Shown piece after piece: positions 4,531 to 13,113 of a stretch of DNA of 16,248 bases. Source of the stretch: Prevotella sp. UBA7594 (GTDB taxonomy: Bacteria; Bacteroidota; Bacteroidia; Bacteroidales; Bacteroidaceae). The stretch lies in the NCBI GenBank assembly GCA_002490315.1, contig DLKG01000045.1, positions 1 through 16,248 on the forward strand, written 5' to 3'. The notes below the pieces were generated by a model that was not told where the DNA came from, searched no databases, and was given only the letters and a program-made list of their open reading frames with translations. How positions within the stretch are numbered: the stretch's first letter is position 1; each line of letters starts with the position of its first letter. A program made the position numbers and the translations under genes.

Positions 4531-6729
4531 ATGAAAAGAATCTTCCTGCTGTCTGCCGCAGCCATCGTCTCGGCGGCGTTGTCGGCACAGACCGTAGCCC
4601 GCATGGACGACCTCAAGCCCGAACAGAAGTCAATGGCGATAAGCCTGAAGCTAACCGGAGAGCTCTCTTCCACGGGCAATTCCGACTACCGCCAACTGCG
4701 CGACCTGTGTTTTCAGATGCGCAACGTTGACCTCAGCGACGCCACAAGCCCTTCCATTCCCAACAACGCCTTCCACTCGCGCCACCAGCTTGAGCACGTG
4801 CTCCTACCAAAGACAGCCAAGAACATTGGCTCGCAGGCTTTCTTCGCCTGCGACAATCTGCGCGACATCATCATTCCCGCATCCGTAGAGGGCATCGGCG
4901 ACGCCGCTTTCTCCGGATGCAAGCGTCTGGAGACGCTGACCATTGAGGGCACCCCACGCCTCGGCGCCTATGCCTTCGCACGTCTGTCGGGACTGAAAAC
5001 TCTGCGAGTGAACTCGAAAGTGCCGCCCAAGGCCGACCCAACAGCCTTCTACGGCATCGACCGCTCCGCCGTGAGCATCATCGTACCCAAGGGCAGCGAG
5101 GGTGCTTACAGAAAGGCTTCCGGATGGAGTAGCCTTTTCGCCGAGCCGAAGCTTGCGCATGAAACGAGCAATCCGCTCTCTTGTCTCGCTCCTATGCCTA
5201 CCGAGATAAATATAAAGAAAGGAGAGAAAGCCCTCAACGTGCTGACTGCATGGAACGTAATAGCCCCGAAAGAGTGCCAAGACGCTCTTGACAACGAAAT
5301 CAGACAGGCACGCCGCTTGCTCACCGACCGCCTCGGCAACATCGCAAACAGCCGACAACGCGGCACACAACTGAAGCTCAACATCGACCCATCACTCGAT
5401 GACGACGAAGCCTACACACTCTCCGTGGACGCTAAGGGAGTGAACATCAGCGGCAAGACGCCACAAGGAGTGTTCTGGGGCTTGATGACACTCGACCAGC
5501 TTCTGCGCGGCTCGGGCACGAAGGAAAGCGTAGACGCCATTCCTTGCCTCGCCATAAAAGACTCGCCACGCACACACGTGCGCGAACTGATGGTTGACCC
5601 CGCACGCACATTCATACCCTACGAGGAACTGAAGGCGTTCATCCCCGAGATGGCTCGCTACAAGCTCAACGCTCTCCATCTGCACCTCGTCGACGACCAG
5701 GCATGGCGCATAGAGATTAAGAAATACCCACAACTCACGGAGCAAGCCTCATCGCGCTGGGGACAGGACGACCTTCTGGCTCCATATAAGGGATACTACA
5801 CACAGGAGCAGATGCGCGACCTCGTGAAGTACGCTGCCACTTACCATGTGGAGATTGTGCCCGAGATAGAGATGCCAGGCCATGAGGTGGCTGCCATCAG
5901 CGTCTTTCCTGAACTGACTTGCCATCAGCGTCAAGTGCCCGTGCGCACCACCTGCGGCGTGTCTAACGAACTGCTCTGCCCCGGCAACGAGTTCACCTAC
6001 GAGTTTCTCGGCAATGTCTTCAAGGAAATCACCGACATCTTCCCGTCTAAATACATCCATCTCGGTGGCGACGAGGCAGGCAATCCTGCTCTCGACTGCT
6101 GGACCGACTGCCCGAAATGCCAGGCTCTGAAGAAGCAACTCGGCATAACATCGACCGACCGCTCTGAAAACTGGCGCCTGCAGGGCTATCTCTTCGACCG
6201 CGTAATCAAACTTCTACGCGACACCTACAAGAAGACACCTATGTTCTGGTATGAGGCCGACTTCAAGGAAATCCAACCAGGATGTGTAACGTTCGCATGG
6301 CGTACCGGACAGACGCAGGAGGCTCTCGACGCCGCCGTGCGCAACAACGCGCGAATAATGCTATGCCCCGGCGACCATTGCTATTTCGATTATCCAATGT
6401 CGAAGGGCGACATGCCGGAAGTGAACTGGGGAATGCCTGCCACAACACTCAAGGACGCCTACGACCTCGACCCGTCTTGGGGCATGGGCGAAGAGTTTGA
6501 GAAAAACAATCTCTTTGGCGTGGCTGGCACTCTGTGGAGCGAGTGCATCACTACCCCCGAACGCATCTTCTACCAAGCATATCCTCGCGCCATAGCCCTC
6601 GCCGAAGTGGGATGGAGCAAGCAGCAAAGCCGCTCATGGGAAGGCTTCCTCACCCGACTGAAACCTACCATGAAGGACATGATGAGAAGAGGCATCACAT
6701 GCTCGCTGGAGATTGAAGGGAAAAAGTAA
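4531..6729 (+). CDS. Secreted GH20 beta-N-acetylhexosaminidase with BspA-like LRR domain
   Basis: A 732-residue exported enzyme that should remove terminal N-acetylglucosamine or N-acetylgalactosamine from glycans such as mucin or chitooligosaccharides. Residues 1-19 are a signal peptide (cleavage near ALSAQ); there is no lipobox, so it is periplasmic or released. Residues about 75-205 are BspA-type LRR_5 repeats (AFFACDNLRDIIIP, AFSGCKRLETLTI, AFARLSGLKTLRV). Residues about 225-345 fit the GH20b domain and 350-700 the catalytic barrel: R351, HLHLVDDQAWR (383-393), PEIEMPGH (444-451), and H510 LGGDEA with D514/E515 as the catalytic pair, then LWSE. All key residues are present. The N-terminal LRR is an added module, probably for binding or adhesion. 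It is transcribed alone from its own promoter. No type IX secretion C-terminal domain is seen. Confidence 0.93.
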   Translation: MKRIFLLSAAAIVSAALSAQTVARMDDLKPEQKSMAISLKLTGELSSTGNSDYRQLRDLCFQMRNVDLSDATSPSIPNNAFHSRHQLEHVLLPKTAKNIGSQAFFACDNLRDIIIPASVEGIGDAAFSGCKRLETLTIEGTPRLGAYAFARLSGLKTLRVNSKVPPKADPTAFYGIDRSAVSIIVPKGSEGAYRKASGWSSLFAEPKLAHETSNPLSCLAPMPTEINIKKGEKALNVLTAWNVIAPKECQDALDNEIRQARRLLTDRLGNIANSRQRGTQLKLNIDPSLDDDEAYTLSVDAKGVNISGKTPQGVFWGLMTLDQLLRGSGTKESVDAIPCLAIKDSPRTHVRELMVDPARTFIPYEELKAFIPEMARYKLNALHLHLVDDQAWRIEIKKYPQLTEQASSRWGQDDLLAPYKGYYTQEQMRDLVKYAATYHVEIVPEIEMPGHEVAAISVFPELTCHQRQVPVRTTCGVSNELLCPGNEFTYEFLGNVFKEITDIFPSKYIHLGGDEAGNPALDCWTDCPKCQALKKQLGITSTDRSENWRLQGYLFDRVIKLLRDTYKKTPMFWYEADFKEIQPGCVTFAWRTGQTQEALDAAVRNNARIMLCPGDHCYFDYPMSKGDMPEVNWGMPATTLKDAYDLDPSWGMGEEFEKNNLFGVAGTLWSECITTPERIFYQAYPRAIALAEVGWSKQQSRSWEGFLTRLKPTMKDMMRRGITCSLEIEGKK

Positions 6730-6793
6730 AGGAAAAAAGTAAACAAAGAAGATTAAAGAAATAATCAATCGCTCAGAATTAATTTATAAAAGT

Positions 6794-6844
6794 AAAAAGA
6801 CGCAAACGGGACGGGCTTTATGCCTGTCCCGTTTGCGTCTTTTT
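6794..6844. terminator. Bidirectional terminator between hexosaminidase and rel
   Basis: AAAAAGACGCAAACGGGAC and four further bases (6794-6816) pair with 6822-6844 at 22 of 23 positions around a 5-nt loop. The A-run at one end and T-run at the other make it a U-tract terminator in both directions. It lies between convergent genes, 64 nt past the hexosaminidase stop and 13 nt past the rel stop. Confidence 0.93.
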
Positions 6845-6857
6845 GCTTATAGTAGAA

Positions 6858-9122
6858 TTACAGTATTTGCAGCACTTCCTTTATGTCATCCACCTTCTTC
6901 AGCTCGTCCATGATGACGCGCACCTCACTGCGGTCGTGGACACGTATCTCAATGGTTCCGTCGAAGATGCCCTCGTCGCTGGAGATTGTCATCTTGTGGA
7001 TGTTCACATCAAGCTTGTCGGAGATAACCTCCGAGATGTCGTGGAGCATACGCTTGCGGTCGATGCCGCGCAACTCAATAGTAGCGTCGAAGAACATCAC
7101 CTTGTGCATGTCCCACTTGGCGTCCAGGATACGATTGCCGAAGCTTGCCTTCAACTTTGACGCCACGTCGCAATCACGACGGTGGATTTCCACACGGTTC
7201 TTGTTGTCGATGTAGCCCATGATGTCGTCACCGGGAATAGCATGGCAACACGTAGGGAATATAAATGTGGAAATGTTCTCCTCGTTGATAATTACAGGCT
7301 TCTTCTTGTTGAAACCCTCACCGACAACGAAGAATTCGGATTTCGCCTGCCCCTTGCGTTCGCCCTTGCCGAAGAACGGCACGTACTTACGCCATCCGCT
7401 TGTAGCCTCAGCCTTATGGCCTCGAAGCTCGTCGAGGTCGCGGTCGCCGAGAAGAATGGTGCGCTTGCCTACAGCAAGGAAGAGATCCTCATGCTTCTTC
7501 ATCTCATGAATCTCGCAGAGCCGATTGAGCGTTGGCGTCGTCATCTCCAGCTCGTTCTTGCGCAGCCAATCGTCGAGTATCTGCTCGCCACGCTTCTGTA
7601 GCTCGCGGTTGTCGCGCCGGAGTATGGCCTGTATCTTCTGCTTCGCCTTGGCAGTGTAGACGAAGTTAATCCATGACGCCTGCACATGCTGCGACTTCGA
7701 GGAGAGAATCTCCACCTGGTCGCCGCTCTGCAACTTGTGGCTCAGCGGCACGAGCTTATGGTTGACCTTTGCTCCAATACAATGTGAACCGAGGAACGTA
7801 TGTATCTGGAAAGCAAAGTCGAGAGCCGTGCAGCGCGCCGGCATCGTCTTAATCTCGCCCTTGGGCGTGAAGACGAATATCTCGCTCGCGAAGAGATTGA
7901 GCTTAATGGTGTCGAGGAAGTCCATGGCGTCAGGCTGCGGATCGTCAAGGATTTCCTTGATGGTGGAGAGCCAATTGTTGAGCTCAGAGTCGTCATCGAT
8001 GACCTCCGCACTCGACTCCTTGTATTTCCAATGGGCGGCGAAGCCCTGCTCTGCCACTTCGTCCATATGGTCGGAACGAATCTGCACTTCAATCCACTTG
8101 CCTTGCTTTGACATCAGCGTGACGTGGAGTGCCTGATAGCCGTTGGCCTTCGGATGGTTTACCCAGTCGCGCAGGCGGTCGGGATGCGACTTGTATATCT
8201 GGCTAATCGCCACGTAAATCTTGAAGCACTCGTTGATTTCCTCACTCCGCTCCTTTGGCGTGTAGATGATGCGCACGGCAAGGATGTCGTAGATTTCGTC
8301 GAACGTCACGTGCTTGTTCTGCATCTTGTTCCAAATGGAATAGGGACTCTTCACGCGCGCCTTCAGTTCATACTGAATGCCCATGCGGTCGAGCGCCTCG
8401 CGTATGGGGGCAGTAAATTTGCCGAAGAGCACGTCGCGCTGAGCCTGGGTGTCGGCAAGCTTGTTCTTAATGTAGGCGTACTCCTCAGGATGCTCATAGC
8501 GGAAAGAAAGGTCCTCAAGCTCCGTCTTTATTTTGTTGAGACCGAGACGGTTGGCAAGAGGCGCGTAGATGTAGAGCGTTTCGCCCGCTATCTTATACTG
8601 CTTGTTGGCAGGCTGCGAGGCAAGAGTGCGCATATTATGGAGACGGTCGCAAATCTTTATGAGGATGACGCGTATGTCGTCGCTCATGGTGAGCAGCAAC
8701 TTCTTGAAGTTCTCCGCCTGCGCAGACGCCTGCTCGCCGAAGATGCCTCCGGAAATCTTCGTTAGTCCGTCCACAATCTGAGCTATCTTCTCACCGAAGA
8801 TGTTCTCTATGTCCTCCACGGTATAGTCGGTGTCCTCCACGACATCGTGGAGCAACGCCGCGCAGATACTCGTGGAGCCGAGTCCCATCTCCTCCACGGC
8901 GATGCGCGCCACGGCGATGGGGTGCATGATGTAGGGCTCGCCGGAAAGACGGCGCACGCCCTTGTGGGCCTGCCGCGCGAAATTGAACGCCTTCGTGATG
9001 ATATCTATCTTCTTGCGGTGGCGCGAAGCTGTGTATATGTCGAGCACCTCCTGGAAAGCCTGCTCTATCATGCGGTCGTCGGTGGCTTCCCGCTGCTTGT
9101 CTTTCAGATTCTGATCATCCAT
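6858..9122 (-). CDS. rel: Bifunctional (p)ppGpp synthetase/hydrolase, RelA/SpoT family
   Basis: A 754-residue long RSH enzyme of normal length that makes and breaks (p)ppGpp in the stringent response, in the cytosol. Domain order: HD hydrolase (about 45-200) with the metal site H92-D93 and HDVVEDT at 92-98; synthetase (about 240-370) with RVKSPYSIWNKM, YDILAVRII, ANGYQALH and E345 in EVQIRS; TGS (about 411-472); a zinc-finger/RIS segment with PTCCHAIPGDDI and HRRDCDV; and a C-terminal ACT (about 676-754). RLRD at 316-319 resembles the basic RXKD form of bifunctional enzymes rather than the acidic EXDD of synthetase-only RelA. Both active sites look intact. AGGAG lies 9 nt before the ATG. It is the last gene of the parA operon, 23 nt after mltD. 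Confidence 0.96.
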   Translation of the reverse strand: MDDQNLKDKQREATDDRMIEQAFQEVLDIYTASRHRKKIDIITKAFNFARQAHKGVRRLSGEPYIMHPIAVARIAVEEMGLGSTSICAALLHDVVEDTDYTVEDIENIFGEKIAQIVDGLTKISGGIFGEQASAQAENFKKLLLTMSDDIRVILIKICDRLHNMRTLASQPANKQYKIAGETLYIYAPLANRLGLNKIKTELEDLSFRYEHPEEYAYIKNKLADTQAQRDVLFGKFTAPIREALDRMGIQYELKARVKSPYSIWNKMQNKHVTFDEIYDILAVRIIYTPKERSEEINECFKIYVAISQIYKSHPDRLRDWVNHPKANGYQALHVTLMSKQGKWIEVQIRSDHMDEVAEQGFAAHWKYKESSAEVIDDDSELNNWLSTIKEILDDPQPDAMDFLDTIKLNLFASEIFVFTPKGEIKTMPARCTALDFAFQIHTFLGSHCIGAKVNHKLVPLSHKLQSGDQVEILSSKSQHVQASWINFVYTAKAKQKIQAILRRDNRELQKRGEQILDDWLRKNELEMTTPTLNRLCEIHEMKKHEDLFLAVGKRTILLGDRDLDELRGHKAEATSGWRKYVPFFGKGERKGQAKSEFFVVGEGFNKKKPVIINEENISTFIFPTCCHAIPGDDIMGYIDNKNRVEIHRRDCDVASKLKASFGNRILDAKWDMHKVMFFDATIELRGIDRKRMLHDISEVISDKLDVNIHKMTISSDEGIFDGTIEIRVHDRSEVRVIMDELKKVDDIKEVLQIL

Positions 9123-9145
9123 AATTTAGGTCTCCTTTTATTAAG

Positions 9146-10492
9146 TTACTTCACGCGCAACTTCTTGCCAGCACGTATGTTGCTGCCGCTGATTTTATTG
9201 AGCTTCTTCAGCTTGCTCACGGTGGTGCCGTTGCGGCGTGCTATCTCAGAGAGCGTGTCGCCTTGACGTATGGTAACGTTTTGGTTGCGCTCGCGCTTGT
9301 TGCGTTTCTTGCCCGACTTGCCGCGCTGTGCCGACTTGCCACTTCTACTGCTTCTGCTGTAGCTATGGCGCGAGTAGGAGGGAACGTCATCGTTGACAGC
9401 CACCTCTGTACGCTTCGTAAGGAGCTCATCGGGACGGTAGGCGTAGATGGAATCCTCGTTGTCGATGAAGCTGCCAATGAGCGAGGACGGGAGTCGGAGA
9501 GCCGACGGCTTAGTGGAGCCGTTGACTACATTGCGGCGATACTGCGGATTGAGCTGCTTCACCTGCTCGACATCGATGCCAAGCACGCTTGCCACCTGTT
9601 CGAAATGCACGTCGCGGTTGACAACGACAGTGTCGGTCTTTGACGGCAGGTCCGCCTGCATAGGGCAGATATTGTGCTCGCAATAGTATGTCATAATATA
9701 GTTGGCGGCAATGAATGCCGGCACATATCCGCGCGTTTCCTTCGGCAGATAGGGATAGATTTGCCAGTAGTCGCGCTCGCCCTTCGAGCGGTGGATGGCC
9801 TTGTTGATGGTCTCGGGTCCGCAGTTGTAGGCTGCAATGACGAGGTTCCAGTCGCCGAATATACGGTAGAGGTCGCGCAGGTAATGGGCAGCGGCATAAG
9901 AGGCGCGCACGGGGTCGCGACGTTCGTCGACGAGGGAGTTGACCTCCAGTCCGTAGTGCTTGCCTGTCGTTAGCATAAACTGCCAAAGGCCTGTTGCTCC
10001 GACACGGGAGACAGCGTTGGGGTTGAGAGCCGACTCTATGACGGGAAGATATTTCAGCTCAAGCGGAAGTCCGTAGGACTCAAGAGCCTCCTCGAACACG
10101 GGCATATAGAAATTCTGCGCTCCAAGCATGATGCTTACCGAGCGGCGCAGATGGCTGCTGTAGCGGTCGATGAACTTCTGCACCACGTCGTTGTAGGGCA
10201 GCTCAATGACTGAAGGGATGCGGCTGAGACGCTCCTTGTAGACGTCCTTTGAGTAGACTGGGTTTACGTCGGGCATGTTGCAGTCGGGGCTTACATGCAG
10301 ATAGGTTTTGCTGTTGTAATTGTTGAGCAAGCTGTCGTACTCATTGGTGAGGGCTTCCGGCAGGTCTATCACTTCCTGCTTGCCTTCAGCATTCGTCACA
10401 GTGATTTCTGTATCGTCGTCCTCGCTCTGCGCGAAGGCTGGTGTAGAGAATACAAGAATCGCTGTGGCAATAATTGTAAATGTCTTTTTCAT
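9146..10492 (-). CDS. mltD: MltD-like membrane-bound lytic murein transglycosylase with LysM
   Basis: I start at ATG 10490-10492 (MKKTFTII...), 448 residues, because this gives a clean signal peptide ending STPAFAQ; an upstream ATG would add five residues. The enzyme cleaves peptidoglycan glycan strands to 1,6-anhydro products in the periplasm. Residues about 133-235 are an SLT domain: catalytic E153 in PVIESALNPNAVSR, then GATGLWQFM, and AAYNCGPETINKAI. Residues about 370-402 are a basic serine/arginine/lysine linker (SYSRHSYSRSSRSGKSAQRG). Residues 404-448 are one LysM domain (VTIRQGDTLSEIARRNGTTV). E. coli MltD has a lipobox and two LysM copies; here there is no lipobox cysteine at the cleavage site and only one clear C-terminal LysM. 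It lies 29 nt after DUF5683 and 23 nt before rel. Confidence 0.92.
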   Translation of the reverse strand: MKKTFTIIATAILVFSTPAFAQSEDDDTEITVTNAEGKQEVIDLPEALTNEYDSLLNNYNSKTYLHVSPDCNMPDVNPVYSKDVYKERLSRIPSVIELPYNDVVQKFIDRYSSHLRRSVSIMLGAQNFYMPVFEEALESYGLPLELKYLPVIESALNPNAVSRVGATGLWQFMLTTGKHYGLEVNSLVDERRDPVRASYAAAHYLRDLYRIFGDWNLVIAAYNCGPETINKAIHRSKGERDYWQIYPYLPKETRGYVPAFIAANYIMTYYCEHNICPMQADLPSKTDTVVVNRDVHFEQVASVLGIDVEQVKQLNPQYRRNVVNGSTKPSALRLPSSLIGSFIDNEDSIYAYRPDELLTKRTEVAVNDDVPSYSRHSYSRSSRSGKSAQRGKSGKKRNKRERNQNVTIRQGDTLSEIARRNGTTVSKLKKLNKISGSNIRAGKKLRVK

Positions 10493-10521
10493 CAAAAAAA
10501 TAATCAAAATTTTGTTTTATT

Positions 10522-11307
10522 CTAAAAGTTCAGGCTACAGCTCAGTCCCAAGCTGTTTGCCTTCAGGGGGTTGCGCTCGCGGCTGTCGTTGATAATCGTC
10601 GGCTCCAGCTTGAGACTGAGGTCCTTCGAGATGTCAAACTCCGAGAGCGACGCATCGACATAGGCGTCGATTATGGAGAGAGCGTAGACGCCGACCAGGC
10701 AGAAGAAGCTCAAGTCGCGCCAACGGCGGAACTTGTCCTTTCGCTTTTTGAAGAGCGTCTGGTAGCGTTGCAGGTTTGTATTGTCAATTTTTGCCCCGAG
10801 GTGCAGGAACTGGTTGTAGCTCTGCGTATTGGGGTCGTCGTCCATGATGTCCATGTAAGCCTGCGAGTAGTCGCGGAACATCTGGTTGTTCCATCTCATG
10901 GCGTAGATACATCCCACGAATCCTCCGTAGACGATAGGCAGTTTCCAATATTTGCGGTTGTAGATTTGTCCGGCTCCGGGGAGCACTATAGCGAGCCACA
11001 TCGCACGCTTGGCGTTCGGACGCCATGTTTTCCAGTCGCGCCGCTTCACGGTTTTCACCGTGTCGCCCGTGGCGAAGAGGCGTGCCGAGTCGGCAGACGT
11101 GAGCAGCGATGTAGTAGGACCAGCGACACTGTCCGCCTTGAGCGGCGTGTCGGCAATAGCCGTGCTGCCTGCCTTGAGCGGCGCGGCGGCAATAGCCGTG
11201 CTGTCAGCTGCGACAGACTTTCCCTGCGCGTTGGCGCTTGGCGTACAGAGCGTCATGCCCAACACGACCGCAATGGTCTGCAATATATGTGACAAGAGTT
11301 GTTTCAC
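10522..11307 (-). CDS. DUF5683 envelope protein
   Basis: Encodes 261 residues starting at GTG (11305-11307). This start gives a signal peptide ending CTPSANAQ and leaves an 18-nt gap after parB. Residues about 34-63 are a proline/alanine linker with two near-identical 12-residue repeats (STAIAAAPLKAG, STAIADTPLKAD). Residues about 85-261 form the DUF5683 domain: WKTWRPNAKRAMWLAIVLPG, GAGQIYNRKYWKLPIVYGG, and a later hydrophobic segment FFCLVGVYALSIIDAYVDA (201-219). Two or three membrane segments are likely. The function is unknown. In this phylum DUF5683 genes recur between parB and a lytic transglycosylase gene, as here, so a link to envelope or division work is a reasonable guess only. Confidence 0.88.
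   Translation of the reverse strand: MKQLLSHILQTIAVVLGMTLCTPSANAQGKSVAADSTAIAAAPLKAGSTAIADTPLKADSVAGPTTSLLTSADSARLFATGDTVKTVKRRDWKTWRPNAKRAMWLAIVLPGAGQIYNRKYWKLPIVYGGFVGCIYAMRWNNQMFRDYSQAYMDIMDDDPNTQSYNQFLHLGAKIDNTNLQRYQTLFKKRKDKFRRWRDLSFFCLVGVYALSIIDAYVDASLSEFDISKDLSLKLEPTIINDSRERNPLKANSLGLSCSLNF
11135..11203. repeat. 36-bp tandem repeat inside the DUF5683 gene
   Basis: Two units, starting at 11135 and 11171, match at 31 of 33 compared bases (GCCTTGAGCGGCG, then two changes, then GGCAATAGCCGTGCTG). The period of 36 bp keeps the frame and encodes the 12-residue linker repeat. Copy number may vary between strains by slippage. Confidence 0.8.
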
Positions 11308-11325
11308 TTTACGTGTCTGCTGCTT

Positions 11326-12252
11326 TTACTGTTGTTTCATTTTGTCGAACACCGCCATTATGCGCTCGAGTTCCTCTTCGTTGGCGAAGGGAATCGTGAT
11401 TTTGCCCTTGCCCTTCGGCGAGCAAGTCATCTGCACCTTAGTCTGCAGGAAGTCGGAGAGATGGCTGCGCAATGCGTTGTATTCCTCCGGAAGCTTCGCT
11501 TTTGCGACGATGCGCTTCGAACCGCTGCTGACGTCTTCCCCGTTCTTTAGCATCTGTGCCATTTCCTCCACCTTGCGCACGGAATAGCCGTTCTTCACGA
11601 CTTCGTTGAAGAGCTTTATCTGTAGCGACGGAGAGTCGATGGCAAGAAGCGCGCGCGCGTGTCCCATATCTATCTGCTTCTTCTGAAGAGCTATCTGCAC
11701 CTGCGCCGGGAGGCGCAGCAGCCTGAGATAGTTGGTGATGGCAGTGCGGCTCTTGCCGACACGTTCCGACACCTTCTCCTGCGTCATGCCGTCGGCATCG
11801 AGCAGGTGCTCGTAGGCGAGGGCAATCTCTATAGCGTTAAGGTCTTCGCGTTGTATGTTCTCGACGAGCGCCATTTCCATGATGTTCTCGTCGGCTATAG
11901 TGCGGATGTAGGCTGGTATGGCGTCAAGCCCTGCCATCTGCGAGGCGCGCCAGCGTCGTTCGCCGGCTATTATCTGGAAGCGGTTGTCGGCAATTTGCCT
12001 GAGCGTAATGGGCTGTATGATGCCTATCTCGCTGATGCTTGCGGCAAGTTCCCGTAGCGCGTCGGGATCGAAGTCGCGTCGCGGCTGGTTGGGATTGGCC
12101 TCAATCTGGTTGAGCGGCACCTCGTTGATTGTTGACGTGCCTTGCGTGCGTGCCCCGCCGGTGTCGATGAGTGCGTCAAGTCCCTTGCCGCCTTCTATGT
12201 CGTCGAGTCCGCGTCCGAGGACACTTCTATTGTATTTTTTGTGTACTGCCAT
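11326..12252 (-). CDS. parB: Chromosome partitioning protein ParB (CTP-dependent parS-binding clamp)
   Basis: Encodes 308 residues. The N-terminus carries the conserved LGRGLDD motif and a second KGLDALI, the part that usually contacts ParA. Residues about 43-135 form the ParB/Srx nucleotide-binding domain: NPNQPRRDFD, then the CTP-binding GERRWRA (97-103), then ENIQRE (131-136). Residues about 157-180 are the helix-turn-helix that reads parS (TQEKVSERVGKSRTAITNYL). The C-terminal segment from about 265 is the dimerisation region. The protein spreads as a clamp around the chromosome origin and works with ParA in origin segregation. The start overlaps the end of parA by 26 nt, implying translational coupling. 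No parS palindrome was found in this window. Confidence 0.96.
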   Translation of the reverse strand: MAVHKKYNRSVLGRGLDDIEGGKGLDALIDTGGARTQGTSTINEVPLNQIEANPNQPRRDFDPDALRELAASISEIGIIQPITLRQIADNRFQIIAGERRWRASQMAGLDAIPAYIRTIADENIMEMALVENIQREDLNAIEIALAYEHLLDADGMTQEKVSERVGKSRTAITNYLRLLRLPAQVQIALQKKQIDMGHARALLAIDSPSLQIKLFNEVVKNGYSVRKVEEMAQMLKNGEDVSSGSKRIVAKAKLPEEYNALRSHLSDFLQTKVQMTCSPKGKGKITIPFANEEELERIMAVFDKMKQQ

Positions 12253-13036
12253 TTTCTTTTTCGGTTGGTGTTTTCTCGTTCTTGTTGATTATCTCCTTCG
12301 CAAGTGCCAGATGGTTCTTCGACCCTGCCGAGTCGGCATCATAGAGTATGACTGGCAGTCCGTGGCTCGGGCTTTCGCTGAGCTTCACGTTGCGTTGGAT
12401 GACTGTCTTGAACACGAGTTCCTGGAAGTGGCGCTTCACTTCGTCGTAAATTTGGTTGGCAAGTCTCAGGCGGCTGTCGTACATCGTGAGCAGGAAGCCC
12501 TCTATCTCCAGTCCGGGATTGAGCTTGCTCTTGATGATTTTTATGGTGTTGAGGAGCTTTGTTATACCTTCGAGGGCGAAGTACTCACATTGCACGGGGA
12601 TGATCACCGAGTCGGCAGCCGTGAGGGCATTGACGGTGATGAGTCCGAGCGACGGGCTACAGTCGATGAGTATGTAGTCGTAGTCGTCGCGTATCTGGTC
12701 GAGCATGTTCTTGATGACGCGCTCGCGATTTTTGAGGTTGAGCATTTCTATTTCGGCTCCCACGAGGTCGATGTGGCTGGGAATGATGTCGAGCCCGTTG
12801 ATGTCGGTGGTGTACACGGCGTCGTGCACGTCTGCGTGGTCGATGATACATTCGTACAGCGAGCAGTCGATTTCCTTTATGTCCACGCCGAGTCCGCTTG
12901 AGGCGTTAGCTTGCGGGTCGGCATCGACGACAAGGACAGACTTCTCGAAAGTGGCGAGTGACGCGGCGAGATTTATTGTTGTTGTTGTCTTGCCAACGCC
13001 ACCTTTTTGGTTGGCCAATGCTATTATTTTTCCCAT
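12227..13036 (-). CDS. parA: Chromosome partitioning ATPase ParA/Soj
   Basis: Encodes 269 residues, the normal length for a chromosomal ParA without an N-terminal HTH. The deviant Walker A KGGVGKTT (11-18) lies at the N-terminus, with VDADPQ (38-42) as the A' motif and LIDCSPSLG as Walker B. The later QRNVKLSESPSHGLP block is typical of Soj-type proteins. It is an ATP-dependent, DNA-binding dimer on the nucleoid that interacts with ParB to move origins. It is the first gene of the five-gene leftward operon, has its own promoter about 21 nt upstream, and overlaps parB by 26 nt. The C-terminal tail (NKNEKTPTEKENGSTQKIQ) is polar and encoded mostly in the overlap area. Confidence 0.96.
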   Translation of the reverse strand: MGKIIALANQKGGVGKTTTTINLAASLATFEKSVLVVDADPQANASSGLGVDIKEIDCSLYECIIDHADVHDAVYTTDINGLDIIPSHIDLVGAEIEMLNLKNRERVIKNMLDQIRDDYDYILIDCSPSLGLITVNALTAADSVIIPVQCEYFALEGITKLLNTIKIIKSKLNPGLEIEGFLLTMYDSRLRLANQIYDEVKRHFQELVFKTVIQRNVKLSESPSHGLPVILYDADSAGSKNHLALAKEIINKNEKTPTEKENGSTQKIQ

Positions 13037-13056
13037 TTATCGTCAAAATTATTTGG

Positions 13057-13064
13057 CAAAGTTA
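13057..13064 (-). promoter_or_regulatory. Promoter of the parA-parB-DUF5683-mltD-rel operon
   Basis: The minus strand reads TAACTTTG followed by CC, matching the -7 consensus. Transcription would begin near 13050, leaving about 14 nt before the parA ATG, a nearly leaderless message. No strong -33 element is seen. Confidence 0.55.
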
Positions 13065-13070
13065 CATATT

Positions 13071-13083
13071 TTATGCGACATAA
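13071..13083. promoter_or_regulatory. Short palindrome between divergent promoters
   Basis: TTATG-CGA-CATAA is a perfect 5-bp inverted repeat around a 3-nt centre. It sits upstream of the parA -7 box and upstream of the surE -7 box, so one bound protein could affect both. No matching regulator is in the window. Confidence 0.3.
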
Positions 13084-13105
13084 GGCTAAATTAAACCTTT
13101 TTTCG

Positions 13106-13113
13106 TACATTTG
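13106..13113 (+). promoter_or_regulatory. Promoter of surE-lpxB
   Basis: TACATTTG followed by CACG matches the -7 consensus. Transcription near 13120 would leave roughly 15 nt before the surE ATG. Confidence 0.55.

Noticed and set aside
4804..5745. Leftward open frames opposite the hexosaminidase gene
   Set aside because: They mirror the GC-rich coding strand, have no recognisable domains, and no promoter or terminator fits them.
8124..8765. 213-codon rightward frame opposite rel
   Set aside because: It is antisense to the synthetase and hydrolase domains of rel, which are fully conserved on the other strand; no independent evidence of coding.
11301..11315. Possible parS site (TGTTTCAC... 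ACGTG) near the end of parB
   Set aside because: Only one half of the 16-bp palindrome is present; the second half does not read GTGAAACA, and the bases coincide with the DUF5683 start codon.
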